64,000 nucleotides of DNA, taken from NCBI GenBank assembly GCA_013400155.1, contig VXBM01001215.1, forward strand, positions 1-64,000, read 5' to 3'. Positions 35,473-48,714 of this stretch are shown here, in pieces (positions within the stretch are counted from its first letter, which is position 1; each line of letters begins with the position of its first letter). The notes beneath the pieces were generated by a model. It made no database searches, was not told the origin of the DNA, and worked only from the letters and a program-made list of their open reading frames with translations. This stretch comes from Helopsaltes ochotensis. Its lineage: Eukaryota; Chordata; Aves; Passeriformes; Locustellidae. The translations under genes were made by a program, and so were the position numbers.

Positions 35473-37349
35473 TGTTTTTATCTCCTAAGCTATGTTGTTA
35501 CAATCACTGGAGAGACTAAATCTGTGGTTCCAGAAGTAAGACTGAATCATCTTTTAATTTACAGTTACTAAGTAGAATATGTTTGGCTGTTCTAAGGTTC
35601 ATTGAGCTTGGTGATCTGGTTAAAATTTGGTTAGAATTTATTTTCGTTAGTGAAAATGCAAAGTTTTTGATGTAACCAAATCCAGTACAAGGGAATAATT
35701 TAAAAATATAATTTTTCCCATTTAGAGCACATATTTCTTCTGACCACTTGGGCACATTCAGATGTTTTTTCCAGGGTTTAGGGCTGCTTATTCCAGTAAG
35801 CTATTTTTCCACTTAACAATAAAAGGAAAAAAGATTTTCTTTTATTCAAATCTTAGCACATTAGCAAGGTTAATTTTTTTAAATATGTAAAATCCCTCTG
35901 GAATCTCTCAGAAACTGTATACACTACATGTGATGTTATATATAGTTTTGAATCTATAATGGCTACATTGCACTTACATATTACACGTCTCATTCTTTCA
36001 ACACAAGACTGGTTTCCACATCCTTCTGAAGCACCAAATTATTGTTTTGGGGCAAATCTATTTTTCCCTGCTGACAAGATCTGTTGACACACAAGTGCTC
36101 ACATTTGAGACTGTTACTTTTTCTTTTTCCTCTTTTAAATAAGAAACAGATACTCTGGGAGATTTTCATGGCACATTTTCTGTTTGCTTCAACAAATGGA
36201 AAACGATTATAAACTATATTGTTCCTTAATGAGCTTCAGTGGGTATAATCAAATGACAGGACTAAACAAATCCATTCCTATACTCTTTGGCTGCCAGCAA
36301 CCTAAAGCATTCATCAGTTGATCCCTTTTAAGCTACAAGAAACCATTTTCTGCCTTGCTTCGGTCTCTTGGCAGTCCAAGATCACCACAGTAACTTATTT
36401 CATACACATCTTTTAGTTTTAGGACTTTTCTCAACTTCCTGGGAATGGGAATGGAGGAAAGCAGATTATGTTTTGTTTGTGCCTTTTCACAAAACTAATA
36501 AAATCAAATCCCACCATTTCTCATATGTGAACAAAGAGCTGATCCTTTATTTAACATAATGCTTTCCAGGCTTATCTCTGGAAAGGCGGTAACATTTTTT
36601 TCACAATGACAACAGTATTGCCTTCTCCTAGACAGGAGCAAACATTGCCTGCAGCAAAGAGTTTTTGTGCTGGAGTATGTGAGCCTTTTTTCCCAGTATT
36701 TAAACTTCCAGACAAAAATTCTGTCCTGCTCTTTTTCTAATGTTGTGATATTATGCTTCTAAACTAACAAAAAGATCTTGAATATTTCTACATTGATTAA
36801 TCCCTAATTTTTATTCTTATGAAATTTTGGGTTTATATTTTGGATATACTAAAGTCTGTCTCACTACCCTAACTATGCAGCAACGTGCCATAGGAATTAA
36901 TGACCCATTACACTGCTTTCTTTTTCTGACTTTATATTTCCAGTTTTCATATTTTTATATCTGTGTGGGAGGTTGATGCAATGGCTGTAGTGCTTCTGAA
37001 TGAGAAATCACCTCTCATCAACTACATAACTAGAGTACATTTTGATGAATTAAGCTAGGAGCTTTCTGGTGTTAAAGATCAAAATGAGGCATCTCTTGAG
37101 AAAGAGAGAAAAAGCACGAGATTTTATCTCTGAAAATATTTGAAAAAGGTTTTCAACTTGTTTCTAAGTATTTTTTCGAAATGTTGAATCAGTTTCACCT
37201 GGTCAACTCTTCCCCAGTAAATGTAATGCACAATCAGCAAACTATTCTAGTATTTGAACTAAATTTATTGTACATCAAGGGGCAGACACATTCAGCTGGT
37301 CTGAACTCCACTGAAGATGGAGCTAGAGTAAAGGCAATTCCAATTGCAT
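35473..37349. other. AT-rich noncoding DNA, no gene seen
   Basis: Nothing recognised. Open frames are short and shared between strands. Confidence 0.6.
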
Positions 37350-37443
37350 TTCGTCTTATGCAAATGATCTTGTAAGCTTAGCATTCCTGGGCTTGTCCTG
37401 TGCTTGGATAAGAGACCATCTGGAAGTCCCAGATAAAGTAGGC
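37350..37443 (+). repeat. 5S rRNA-derived relic (AmnSINE1-like SINE head or 5S pseudogene)
   Basis: From 37365 the sequence tracks the 3' two-thirds of vertebrate 5S rRNA, with GATCTTGTAAGCTTAGCA (5S: GATCTCGGAAGCTAAGCA), GGGCTTGT, and TGCTTGGATAAGAGACCATCTGG (5S: TACTTGGATGGGAGACCGCCTGG), ending near GTAGGCA. A likely extension, TCGTCT, sits just upstream after a small insertion. The internal polymerase III promoter boxes of 5S fall in the best-preserved parts. In amniotes such relics are usually heads of AmnSINE1 (SINE3 class), which joins a 5S head to a tRNA-like part. The following 100 bp are compatible with a decayed body, but I cannot identify it. A lone 5S pseudogene is the alternative. 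Confidence 0.6.
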
Positions 37444-40400
37444 ACAAGCCAAGATGTCGTGGCTGAACACTAGACCACAGAAAGTGAATGACTTAGAAGG
37501 CAACGTTCTCCCCCTCATCACTGGTGGATGAGTCAGAGAGCTAAAGTTACCAGCACTATTTTCATTCCATCAGTGAGAAATGTCTCAGGCTTATACTGTA
37601 ACTTGAAAACATTAAAATTAGTGAGGTTATATGAAACTTTAGCTTCATAGGGATCTTTAACCAGGGTAAACAATCCTAACCTCTGTGATGCCTACGCTTC
37701 TGGAAAATTATACAAATGTACCAAAACTTGTTAGTATTTCTGTATTGAGAATGAACATAGGGCTTGGAAATAGCTATTCTGTTGTTGCTGCTCTTCCCTA
37801 TCAGGTAAGTCCTGTGTGCTATGACTGGCATGAAAGCTTTTTTAAATGCATCTCTCATTTATTCAGAAGTGAAGAGCTTATTTTGGCCCCCATTTCAGCA
37901 GAGAAAGTGAGGATTTTTCTGTGTTCCTGAAAGAAACCTCCTTGCAACCATCAGTGAACAGTATGATGTGGGACATAGCCCCGTGCAGTACAGTAACCAG
38001 CATTTTCAAAGCAGAAGCTTTATATGAAGTACTGAGTATTGTAAGGAGGGCTTCTGCTTCTTTTTGTGAGGTGGACTGGATTGTGTGGATCACTGAGAGA
38101 ATGTAGAAAGGATGGGGGAAAGGGGAAAGGAAGCATGCAGAAAAAACTCACTAGGAAAAAAGAGCGGCTAAAGTACTAACTTTTCCTTCTAGGCCAAATT
38201 TTCAGTTCTCTTTTTGTAATAGAATAACACTATAACCCCATAATATCTATACCATTGTTATGGTTTAAGCCTAGATGGAAAATATCATTAGTTACAATAT
38301 AGGAAGATTTAAATGCATTGAAAATTTGTGAAGCTGAAATTTTATATTTATATATAAGTCTGGTAATAACAAAGATTAAAGATATTTATATGGTACACTA
38401 GAAGATGTACAACTTTTAAGACAACTGGTTAAATCACATAAAACCAGAAGAATGAAGTCAAGATGAAAAGTTAGGGTAAATATTTTCCTCACTACTTCTC
38501 ACCATCCAAATTCTGAATATGTAAGCTGTTCCAGCTTTGTGTTGAAGAATTTCTCTTCACTGAGTAGCACTTTTCACTTTTTCATTCTCTCCTCCCTTTC
38601 TGGCAGTGAAGCACATTCTTTTTCCCCGTAATGTAATTATACACAAACTCAGAAACTTAACCATATTGCCATGATCTAGCATCACCCACAATCTGGCAGA
38701 TGCCACTGACTGAAAACACAGCTTTACTTTAAAGTAAGTCATACAGATGCACTGTTTCTATATTTAAAAACACAGTTTCCATGGCATGACAGAACTGTCT
38801 GTACATACAAGGGACTGACACTAAAGCTTCTTTGTGTGGTGGCTCTTTCTTCAGCTCTCAGAAGCAACATTAATTCAGAACTAAATGTGTGCAAGGATTC
38901 TTATTTACTGAATTTTGAATAATTTTGAAATTACAGTAATTTGTACTTTAATATCACTGCCACTTAGGCTGCCTGATTCAGAATTAGTGGTTTTAATTTG
39001 AAACAGTTATTGACTCTGTTTACTTGGGAAGCAGGGTCAGTATTATACTTGGAGATCCTCCTACTCACTGAATTCATCTTTTCATTCTCATACTTTTTGT
39101 ACATATTAGCACAATACACAGACAGAATCTTCTATCTGATACAGTGGGTTTACTGTAGTCCGGTGACAGCTATTGCAACTCCAGTGAAGTTGTTTGGATT
39201 ATAATATCTAAGAGTAATGTCATGGAACATGAGCTTGAGACCTTGCAAATATCAAAGCACAACTAGCTTTGCCTAATATGAGCTACAAACAAGTCACAGG
39301 AGAGACGTACAATTAAATTCATTTTAATTACTTTAATTTCCTGTCTTTTTTTTTTTTTTTCTTGGCCATAGAAATAATTTAAAACTTACGAGTAAGTTTA
39401 AACATGTGTGCTGCAACCTCACTATTTCAATGTAATTTATCAAAGTTGTAAAAACAGGGAATACAGACCAATTGGGGCCTAATACTTTGCAAAGGCAGAA
39501 ATCTGGATGTCAGTGTTTAAATCTAAAATTTCATGTAAGTCATAGTTCAGCTAGCTCTTGCAAAGAAAAAATTTCCACTGTCCCCATCATAGTCTGAGAT
39601 ACATAATGTCTATTGCCCCATTTGTAGAAAAGCAGGAGGTATGGAAAATGGAAGGCTACATCAGGTTTGTAAATAAGCTATCCAGTTGTTCAGTTGTTTA
39701 ATTCAGAGGGTTAAGCATAAAGTAATCTTAGATGAAAAGGTAAGTATTCATACTCCAGAAGAACAAATCACAGTATTTAAATATTAAAGAAAAAAGATAT
39801 GAGAAAAAGGAGAGAGCACTTAACGGTCTTTTCAAACACATTTTTTCAAATTTCTCTAGGCAGGGTTTCTTGGAGAAGAAATTCTTGAAAATTCTTCTTT
39901 GAATGGATTCTAAAAGCACTGTCAATGATGATGATTCTTTATAGGTGAGGGAGTATTTTCATTTAAGGATTGATGAGTCTTGCTTGTTTTGAATCACAGC
40001 CCATCACACTAACTTATAAATACGCAAATGTCAAATTAATAACTTATTTTCATGAAAACAAACACTTCAATCAGGGTTTCACATAAAGTTTTTATTGCAG
40101 GGGTTTTTTTTAAACAGCCAGACTAATCAAGTTCAAGAATCTTAAATCTGAGCCAGATCACCCGTTTTTACTTTCTGCTTATAAAAGTTAGTCTCTCCTA
40201 CAGCTGTAAAGTGGATAGATGGTTTAAGGAGAAAAGTTCTTAAATTTCACTCATTCCAGTAGCTCATCCAAGAATTAAAGCTAACCTTTCAACATTGTTT
40301 TTGTTTTGTTTTGACACCCCACCAATGGCTTTCCAAAAATTCTGGGACACTATAATCTCTACTGGAAAGTCACTTCCTCATGGAAATATTCTTCAGTTGC

Positions 40401-41040
40401 CTTTGTTCCTTTCTCTCCTTGACGAGCAGAAATGAATGGGATGGGCTGCAGTGAGTGTTGTAAAGTCAGGGATGTGAGTCAAGAGACAGGCAGAGGTGCT
40501 TGTTCAATGTCTTTCATCCAGTTACTTCCTTTAAAGTGGGAATTTAATTTCTCATTGAAGAAAAATGTTTTCCTTTTAACTTAATTGCTCTCACACTCAC
40601 ACCATAAAGTACATGAATGCTACTGGGAACACAGAGAACTGGGATAAAATGCCACAGTTACTGTGAAAGTCATTCTAGAAATTCCTTCTGTATTGCTGTA
40701 AGTTGTTAAAAGAAAAAACATTTTGTGTTCTTGGCTCTGTCAAAATATTGGGAAGCCACAAGAACTAAGTTTTGATTCTGCTTGATAACTAGACAGGAGC
40801 AGGAGGGAATACTTTCCACCATCTTGCCATCATTGACAAGCAATGTGTGTCCTGTAGGAAAGACTCTGCAGTATTGGGATCATCTAAAATCATCTATTGG
40901 TATCATATAGCATATTATATATCATCTTGAATACGTAAGGATATATAATACACTCATAAACTCCAGCTTTTTCAACATGTTGTCATATTGGTTTTTAACC
41001 AACACAAGCAAGTCTGAATTATCTCTATTTACTTTTATTT
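37444..41040. other. AT-rich noncoding DNA, no gene seen
   Basis: No supported coding region. A perfect 5' splice-site consensus CAG/GTAAGT occurs at about 37803, inside an 81-codon open frame (37685-37930), but no upstream acceptor or conserved peptide supports an exon. A poly-T run lies at about 39347-39360. Confidence 0.5.
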
Positions 41041-41049
41041 ATTATTGTC

Positions 41050-41962
41050 ATCCTGGATGAGGAGATTGAGTATACCCTCAATCATGGTAAATTCATGGAT
41101 GACACCAATTTGCGTGAGACAGTAAATTTCCTGTACCATAGGAAGGTTCTGCTGAGGGATCTGGACAGGCTGGAGAGATGGACTGAGGCTAGTGGTGTGG
41201 GGTTCAACAAGGCCAAATGCTGGGTCCCACACTTTGGCTACAGCAGGCCCATGCAGCACTACTGTGGCAAGAGGTGGGGGGGAAGAGTTCCTGGAACTCT
41301 GAGTGGTGGAAAAGAAGCTGGAGGGTGCAGGTCAGCAGCTGAACGTGATCCAGCATGTGCCCGGGTGACCAAGAAAACCAATGTCAGCCAGGCTTGTATC
41401 AAGAACAGTGTGGCTAACAGGAGTAGGGGAGTGATTCTTCCCCTGTGCTCAGCACTGGTGAGGCCCCACCTTGAGCACTGAGTTCAGTTCTGGGTGCCTC
41501 ACTGCATGAAGGACATTGAGGTGCTGGAGTGAGTCCAGAGAAGGGCAATGGAGCTGGTGAAGGGTCTGCAGCACAAGCCTTATGAGGAGCAGCTGGAGAA
41601 AAGGAAGCTCAGGGGTGACCTTACTGCTCTCTACAATTTACCTGAAAGGGGGTTGTAGCCAGCTGAGGGTCTGTCTCTTCTCCCAGATAAGCTGTGACAG
41701 GATGAGAGAGCACAGCCTCAAGCAGCATCTGAGGAGGTTCAGGCTTGACATCAGAGAATTGCTTCACAGAAAGGGTTGTTAAACATTGGAATGGGCCGCC
41801 TGGGAAGCTGGTGTAGTCATTATCCCTGGAGATGTTAGAGAAATGACTGGACACGGCATTCAGTGTCATGGTCTAGTTGACATGGTGGTGTTTGGTCAAG
41901 GGTTGGAATGCAATGATCTCAGAGGTCTTTTCCAACCTAATTGATTCCGTGATGCTTTGATT
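41050..41962 (+). mobile_element. CR1 LINE 3' portion (0.9 kb), plus strand
   Basis: Starts within the ORF2 reverse transcriptase: the block near 41060 reads DEEIEYTLNHGKFMDDTNL, around the catalytic aspartates (here MDD in place of ADD). The copy then runs through the 'LLRDLDRLERW', 'LWLTGVG-' and 'ALVRPHLEH' segments to the C-terminus, and the standard 3' region with 'ATTGGAATGGGCCGCC' at about 41788. It ends in a decayed CR1 tail TTGATTCCGTGATGCTTTG at about 41941-41959. The 128-codon open frame at 41095-41481 is a surviving piece of ORF2; stops and indels break the rest. 5' truncated as usual. Confidence 0.9.
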
Positions 41963-43180
41963 GTCTAGTTTTCCATTTGTTTCTGGATAAAATTAAAGAT
42001 ATTAACACTATCTGAAATCCCAGACCTTCACTGTTTAGTTTAGGAGGGTTTTTAGTTGTGGTGGGGCTTTTTTAGGACTGTGTGCTATTTCCTCAGGGCA
42101 TCAAACCACATTCACATGCTTTACAGAGTGGTGACATCACAAACTGTGATTATAGTCAATTCCCAAACTCTCTATGCTTTTATAGTATCTTCCTTGTTGC
42201 ATATTATCTAAGTCCAAGGTAAGAATTCAAAGACTCATTACCTCTCTGATAGGCTGTAATGTTTTAGCATAATTAGGAACTAAAAAATCAGGAAACACTA
42301 TCTGCTCTGAGGAGTGGAACACCAGGAGAGTCAATACATGACTGAATACCTTTGTAATAGTGCTGCAAAATTTTTTGCATTTCTGTAAAATATTTCAAAT
42401 GCTTATGGTGTCAAAATTATATTTAGAAGACAAGCTACTAAGGTTGTCAATACAGAGCAAATCCTTCAAGGACAAAGGACCATTGCTGCTGGTAGACTGA
42501 TGCAAGGTAGGATTTTGGCTGTGGACACCACTAGATGTGACTGAGTGTTTTGTACTAACTTTGTAGAGAAAGGGTGTCATTACTGCTACAATACCTGTTG
42601 TAATAGACCTGGGACTGGAAGAACATTTTGTGTTTTATTTAATGCATATGCTTGAATACGTATCTGTAAATATATTTGTATATATATAATGACACACTGA
42701 CACCTACTTACCTATTCTTCCATCTGCGGATAAAACTCTTAAAACATAATCACACAAGTCAAGAAAAAGGAGGAAAAGGGATAAAAAAGGAAGCTGAATT
42801 GATTAATCCATTTAAGAGCAAATAACAAAGTCCTGACACAATAAAAATGATTTGGGGAAGATTTCTGGCATTTACTTTTAAAGACTGGAATATTAATAAC
42901 TGTAAAGGCAAAGGAAAGGTTATCACTGGCAGTAATAGTGCTTTTATGGAGTCAGAAGCTGTATTTCTCCTACAAAGAAATCCATTCTTCTTTGGGAAAA
43001 AAGGGGGATCACACAGGGCTATGTTGTTCACCACAGCCAGTCATGCTTTATTCAGCCTTGGGTGAAGGAAAGTTTGGAAGAGATGAAGCTGGTGTCCAAG
43101 AATGCAAAGGTGGCATAGAAATTTACTGTGCATTGAAATGTGCTGACACAGGAGCCTGATATAGTCTGCAGGTCCATTGC

Positions 43181-43549
43181 TTGGAAGTGCTGGGAAGAGC
43201 TAGGACCCTAATTCTGGGATTTATTAGCTGTCAGGAAATGGGCAAAGCAAGACCTGATTTCACAAATTGGATGAGAATGGCTGTAAAGGTTATTGATATT
43301 GAGTGGAAGCTATGCAGGAATGTGGGAGGAGACTGTCAGTATGAGATGTGGCATGAGAACAGCGGTTCTCATGAGAACAAGGACTTGGTAGAAAACAGCT
43401 TGGCAGAGAACATAAAGGCAAGATTAAGAGAAAGGTTTGGTAACATAAAAGGACCCGGTCCAATAGGATTATGGAAAACAAAGAGAAGGAAGAGATGCGG
43501 TGAAAAGGAGGTCTTTGTAGGGGTTGAGACCTTTGTATCTGGAGCATAG
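43181..43549 (+). other. Unassigned 122-codon open frame
   Basis: The frame starts at ATG 43181 and encodes a lysine- and arginine-rich peptide with no signal peptide, membrane segment or domain that I recognise. A perfect 9-bp hairpin lies inside it, and an 85-codon frame overlaps on the opposite strand. The base composition is like an AG-rich stretch of noncoding DNA, and no splice or promoter context supports it. It could be a chance frame or a piece of an unrecognised repeat. Confidence 0.12.
43352..43373. repeat. Hairpin with 9-bp arms
   Basis: CATGAGAAC and GTTCTCATG are perfect reverse complements with a 4-base spacer. Confidence 0.75.
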
Positions 43550-43650
43550 GAAGTAGAAAATAAATTGTTGCAAATTATAGGAATTTGAAAGTAGGCACTT
43601 ACCTTCAGCAAATAATCTTTATCATTTTGGCCTTACCCCTTCTATTAGGC

Positions 43651-43689
43651 AAGACTATCTTGGTGGCACTTTCTTGATTAGATAGTCTT
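43651..43689. repeat. Inverted repeat with 10-bp arms
   Basis: AAGACTATCT at 43651-43660 and AGATAGTCTT at 43680-43689 are exact reverse complements separated by 19 bases. Confidence 0.75.
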
Positions 43690-46600
43690 ATTAACAGCTG
43701 TAAAAACTAAGAGACGCCTGTTTGTAAGACTCTTTTCTTCCATGATTTACAGGTCTTCCCTAATCTTATGGGTCCTGAGTGGACAATTTCATCCATGGCA
43801 GGTGCACCTGCTCTAGCAGGGATCAAGGCCCTCCAGTCAGTGACTTGTGTCTAACCTCAGCTGTGTGATGTTTGGCTTCAGCCTTGTGACCCTGACTGAC
43901 CCTGGCTGAAGTGACCATATCTGACCACAGATCAGACTCAACGAGGGTGTGAATGGAGACTCTCCAGAGGCGGTCTGTTGAGTCCATCCTGCTCAGAGCT
44001 GAGGATCTTCAGGGAGCCTACACTTGGGGCCTCTCCCCTGGGATGGGATTGCTGCTCAAGGTAACCCCTCGAGCCTGAGAGCTCTTGCCTGATGGAGGGT
44101 ATGACTGTGAATTCTGGGTTATCCTTCTAAAATCCCGTGAATTCTTAAATCACTCATGTAATACCAACTCCATTTAATATTTGACATCACTAAGTGATAT
44201 TCAAATGCAGACAGAGTTTTGTTTGCTTTAATTGATTTATCTCGTTTAACTGTTTAGAAAGTAAACTTCATTTGAATATATTATTTCTCTCAATTTTATA
44301 AGCTTCCCTGACATCAACTTGCAAGTCTATGCAGAAAGAACTATATATCTGAAAAGTGTGAAAACTTGAAATAAGTAGTGGAGGAAGTATGTCCTGCATT
44401 CAACATCTAAAAATCAACAAATATCATTGTCATTATCCAAGCTTGAATCCAAAGAAAATCATGGAAAGACATGAATCTGATGAAAATAAGGGAAAAGAAA
44501 CTTCATATTACATATGTGCTTACCAATTCTTTCAGCCTTAACACTTGTTAATCAGTAAGACAAGATAATCAATAAGAGAGATGATATAAAAACATTCATT
44601 TCTAAACTGCCCTCTTTCCTGCACCCTAATAGGTACTGGGGAAAATACAATAACCATATTTCTTTGTCTGATGAGATAAACAGAGAGATAGAGATTTAAG
44701 ATTTGCATGAGATTTGCAGCAAAACCTGATTTGGTTTTGGTGCAAATATTCCTTATGTTTAGCTCCTAGCTCTTAGGAACTACAATTAAAACGTCCCAAA
44801 ACTGATTGGCCTTTGCCTCAAGTTCAGATGAGCAGGTTTTTTTCCCACATGATTTCACTCAGCAAAACCATTACACAGTTGCAAAAACAATAATAGCATT
44901 AAAATTATAACCTCAAATTAGGTCTATGGGAACTGATCATGTTTAACAGTCGTGAAAAATGAAATGCTGATTAAATACAACAAACTATTTAGAAAATCTC
45001 TCAGAAAATCTTAATAAAAAATCTTTCATGTAAGACAAAAGAAAATATTTGAAGCTGAAGGAAAATTAGTAAGAATTGTTTCCTTACCATTCTAAAGTAG
45101 TCAAATTTTATCACATTAGTGGTCTGAAAAGAGAAAGAATAAGGGACAGATGTATATGAGACACTGCTATGAAATAACTCGATAAAATTTGTAGTGAAAA
45201 TCTGTAGGACAAACTAATCACAGTCAGTGAGTTACCAAGATCAAAAAACATGTCAGTCTTGATAAGAACAAAATACTGCAAAGAAAATATGTTTAATCCT
45301 TTCTTTCCTCTCAAGGAGGCTCTCAAATTGAGCTGCTGTGGCTGATAATGTTTTCTGGAAAGAAAATTACAGAAAAACTATATACACATGAAGAAATATG
45401 TTCTGTCATGCACTGTTATGTATCTGACTGCATTGATTTTCTTGTTTTGAAAGAATACAGCAGCTCAAAGAAGTTTCAGAATAGTGACCGGTGATTTGCA
45501 CTTTTAGTACCTAATTCAGGTAAACTTTGGTTTGATATCAACTGATTGTCAACAATTCATTTTAGACTTATCTGTTTATGGAATAATCTCATCATGAAGC
45601 TCTGACATGTCTTTAGCTTTATTTTGTCTATTCAATTTTTATATCTCTGTATATCAATGACAAATGACTTTTTCCATCTAAGATAAAATCCAGTTTTGCC
45701 ATGTACATCCAACTTAGTTCTGCCAAGATCTTAATTTGATGTGATGCCAAGCAAGGGTTTAAAAACCACAGTTAAAAACGCCCTAGAATAAAATACCTTA
45801 TTGGCACTATTCTTTTATTTACATTTATAGATGATGTGGATATATTAAAGTCAGTTGATTAACTGGCATTTATTCACTAGAAGTTTAACGTATAAAGGTA
45901 ATTTTTGAAAAAACTTGTATGTTGACTATCTGTGTTATCCAAAGTACTCAGCTTTGGGATTAATAATCTTTTGTGATATCCCTAAAAGGAGGCCTGAAAC
46001 TGATTCTATGATATAAAAATATGCTATAAAATGCAAACATGAACACAAACACAATTAGATTATTTAAATATCTTCCTATTTTAAGTGATTTATAGAATGG
46101 AGTAACTATGTAATAAACAAATCTTGGCATGAAAAGTACAGACTCTTTGCCATGTACCAATTTCATTTATTGCAAAGTATTTTTGCGTCTTTCATTTGGG
46201 ATTGATTTGCTTCAATGGAAAGGTCATCATATACAACCAGTAGACAGAAGGATGCAGCATATACATATACATTACAATTAGTAAGGTTTTTAGGCTCTCT
46301 AAACTCAGCTAATATAATTTTATCATGTCAAATCAACAGCACTATTGAATGGAAAGTTAAAAAATGCCTTGTTTTAAAGTGACTCCTCAATGCGTAAATT
46401 TTATTGATGTACCAATTAGAGAAGTCATACCCACACATTTTACTCTTTAATCTACTGGATTAATGATTTTATTTTTTTTTTCCCCAGACTTGAGCTGCTT
46501 TGACTTACTTTTTATCTATAATAGTTCACTGCTCATTTGGTATGTAGTGTATCTCTGTGTATCTGACCTAGTAAGTGCAGCCCTCTCAAATAGCAGCCGA

Positions 46601-47422
46601 TTTTTGCATTGTCCTTCTCCCTCAGACATCAGAGGGGCTGCTGTTAGTTTTGGAAATCCTCTTCCACCATCTTCAGCAGGGGGGTAAGGATGTCTTTGAT
46701 CCAACATTATCAGTGGTGGGTGCCCCTTGCCTTTGAGGGAAGTGCCGCTCCTCCTGGCTGTTCCATGACCTACTTGCCCAGGAAGTCTCAGCCGTCCTCT
46801 GGTCATGCACACTTTTTACTCCACCTCCTTTTGTCCCCTTTGGTAAAATGGCATTCCCATGTGTTTGCAAGCAGCTCTCTGGCTGCCTGGCAGGACCAGT
46901 GGCCCCTTCCATTTTACGCTGAAATACAGCAGAACAAGTAGTCCCTGACTACCATACGCACCAAAGTCATTATCATGGAAAAATGTCATAACCTCACAGG
47001 CTTTCATGTGGCAGTTTTGCCATTTTTTGAACCTGTCATTGCCATATGATCAGAAAGCACCCTCTGACTGGCTGCCTGTTTCCTTTGGGCATGAAAGTGC
47101 TGTTATATAAAGACATTTACCTTTAATTTTTTTCCCCCTCTATTTATAGAAAGGACAGTACAAATATGAACAAATAATGGTTTAAATTAATTTATATATT
47201 AATATATCCAAATATAAAGATTTAAAAAATCGAATATATATGCACAAGTGTATAGATATACAATGTATCAGACACTTTATTTAGAGCTAATGAAACTGTT
47301 AATTAAGTTTAAATGAAAATAGTATCTAATTAAATAAAAATTAAAAGCAAGTTTGGGTTCCACCACCTTACAAGGCTACTGAATCAGCCCTAGCTTCTTT
47401 AGAGTGGACAGATTTCACAGAG

Positions 47423-47790
47423 GTGTGGGACCATGAGCAAGTTACAACAGGCATACATTTAGTTGTCTTTCTGACTAGTTCAGCTGCTGTTCTCAGGTGC
47501 CAGGGAGCTGAAGGACAAGTTGTTCTGTCTGGCATGATGGGGATGGCCAGCTCTGACTGCAGCTTTGAATCTGGAAGGAGAGACGAGATCAACAACCTGG
47601 CCCCAGAACCCAGGGAAAACCCATCCCATTTGGCTGCGGTGTCCCTCAAGGCAGAGCAGCATCAGTGGCTATCTTTGGCAGCACAAGAGAATCAGCTGTC
47701 ATGGTCTAGGAAAGCAAAGAGATTGGTGGCTAATATTAACAGCAATGCCATGCAGGAGTTCAGGACAAAGTGACCTCAGCAAGGGAGCCT
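47423..47790. other. GC-richer block with long open frames on both strands, unassigned
   Basis: A 116-codon frame on the plus strand (47423-47773) and a 93-codon frame on the minus strand overlap here. Neither shows a domain I know. It adjoins a CR1 fragment to its right and could be an unrecognised repeat or a retroviral piece. Confidence 0.3.
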
Positions 47791-47814
47791 TTCCTTGTCC
47801 AAGCAGAGCAGTTA

Positions 47815-48025
47815 TTATCCTCTTCTCATACTTAAGATGCTTTAGTCCATCATCTCTTTGGCCCTGTGCTGGACTTGCTCCAGTAAGTCCATATTTTTCT
47901 TGCACTGGGGTGCACGAAACTGCACGCAGCAGTCCACATGTGGTCTCACTAGGGATTAGGAGATAGGAGGGATAAACCAGATGGTAATGTTCTTCCTAAT
48001 GCAGCCCAGGATATCCTTGACTGAA
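47815..48025 (-). mobile_element. CR1 LINE fragment, minus strand
   Basis: Plus-strand phrases 'CATCATCTCTTTGGCCCTGTGCTGGA', 'TTGCTCCAGTAAGTCCATATTTTTCTTGCACTGGGG', 'GTCCACATGTGGTCTCACTAG' and 'TGCAGCCCAGGATATCCTTGACTG' are the reverse complement of the CR1 ORF2 C-terminal region, in the correct order. No CR1 tail is visible on the left side, so the 3' end is missing. Confidence 0.85.
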
Positions 48026-48714
48026 GAGGATATTAATTATGTTTACAAGTAATATGACCTAATGATGAAGTGAAATTGGAACGAGCTGCAAGATTGATGC
48101 AGGACATAGTGAGAATTCATAATGGTTTTCACCAGTTGGAGAAATGATCTGAAAAATATTAGGATTAAAGGCTACAAGGATAAGTGAAAGGATGTTTAGG
48201 GGGGAAAAAAGGTGTAGAAAGGCTACAGGAGACCTAAGAAAGAGAAAATAGCGCTTATAGGAGATAAGCTGAACAAAAGTCAACAATATCACACACTTAC
48301 AAAAAGAGACAACTGCTATTCTGTGATACATGAAGAAAACTAAGAGATTTATAAAGAGAAGTTGCAGTTACACAAAAAATAAAATTATCCTACTATTCTT
48401 CTCAATTTTTACAGGTCAGAGGAGAGAATGCCTTTTTTATTCACCATAAACACGAAGACTTAGAGAGACCAAAGGAGAACCTCTAGAAATCAGTGTGAAG
48501 AGCTGACTCCTGCCAAGGCTGGCTTAAACTCCTGGATTGTATCCTGAGTTCACTGACAAGGGAAAAAACAACCTATCACTTTTTCCTGCGTTCCTCTTGC
48601 AAGACCTTCATCCCATCCCAATGGAAGAATGTATCAGTGTTGAGAAGACTAGACATAAAACCAGAAATAATGACCTGTGAACCTGGCTTAAAAGCAACTG
48701 GATAGTCTAAGAAA
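48026..48714. other. Noncoding DNA, possibly containing decayed LINE sequence
   Basis: No gene seen. Parts such as 48060-48130 faintly recall CR1 sequence, but I cannot anchor them. Confidence 0.35.

Larger units (their letters stand above)
41963..47422. other. AT-rich noncoding DNA with GC-richer patches
   Basis: No gene can be supported. GC-richer patches occur at about 43760-44110 and 46560-46930, without a family I can name. A 122-codon open frame lies at 43181-43549 (listed separately). Small inverted repeats occur at 43352-43373 and 43651-43689. Confidence 0.5.

Noticed and set aside
37685..37930. Possible exon with a CAG/GTAAGT donor at about 37803
   Set aside because: No convincing acceptor upstream, no recognisable peptide, and one consensus donor is expected by chance in 64 kb.
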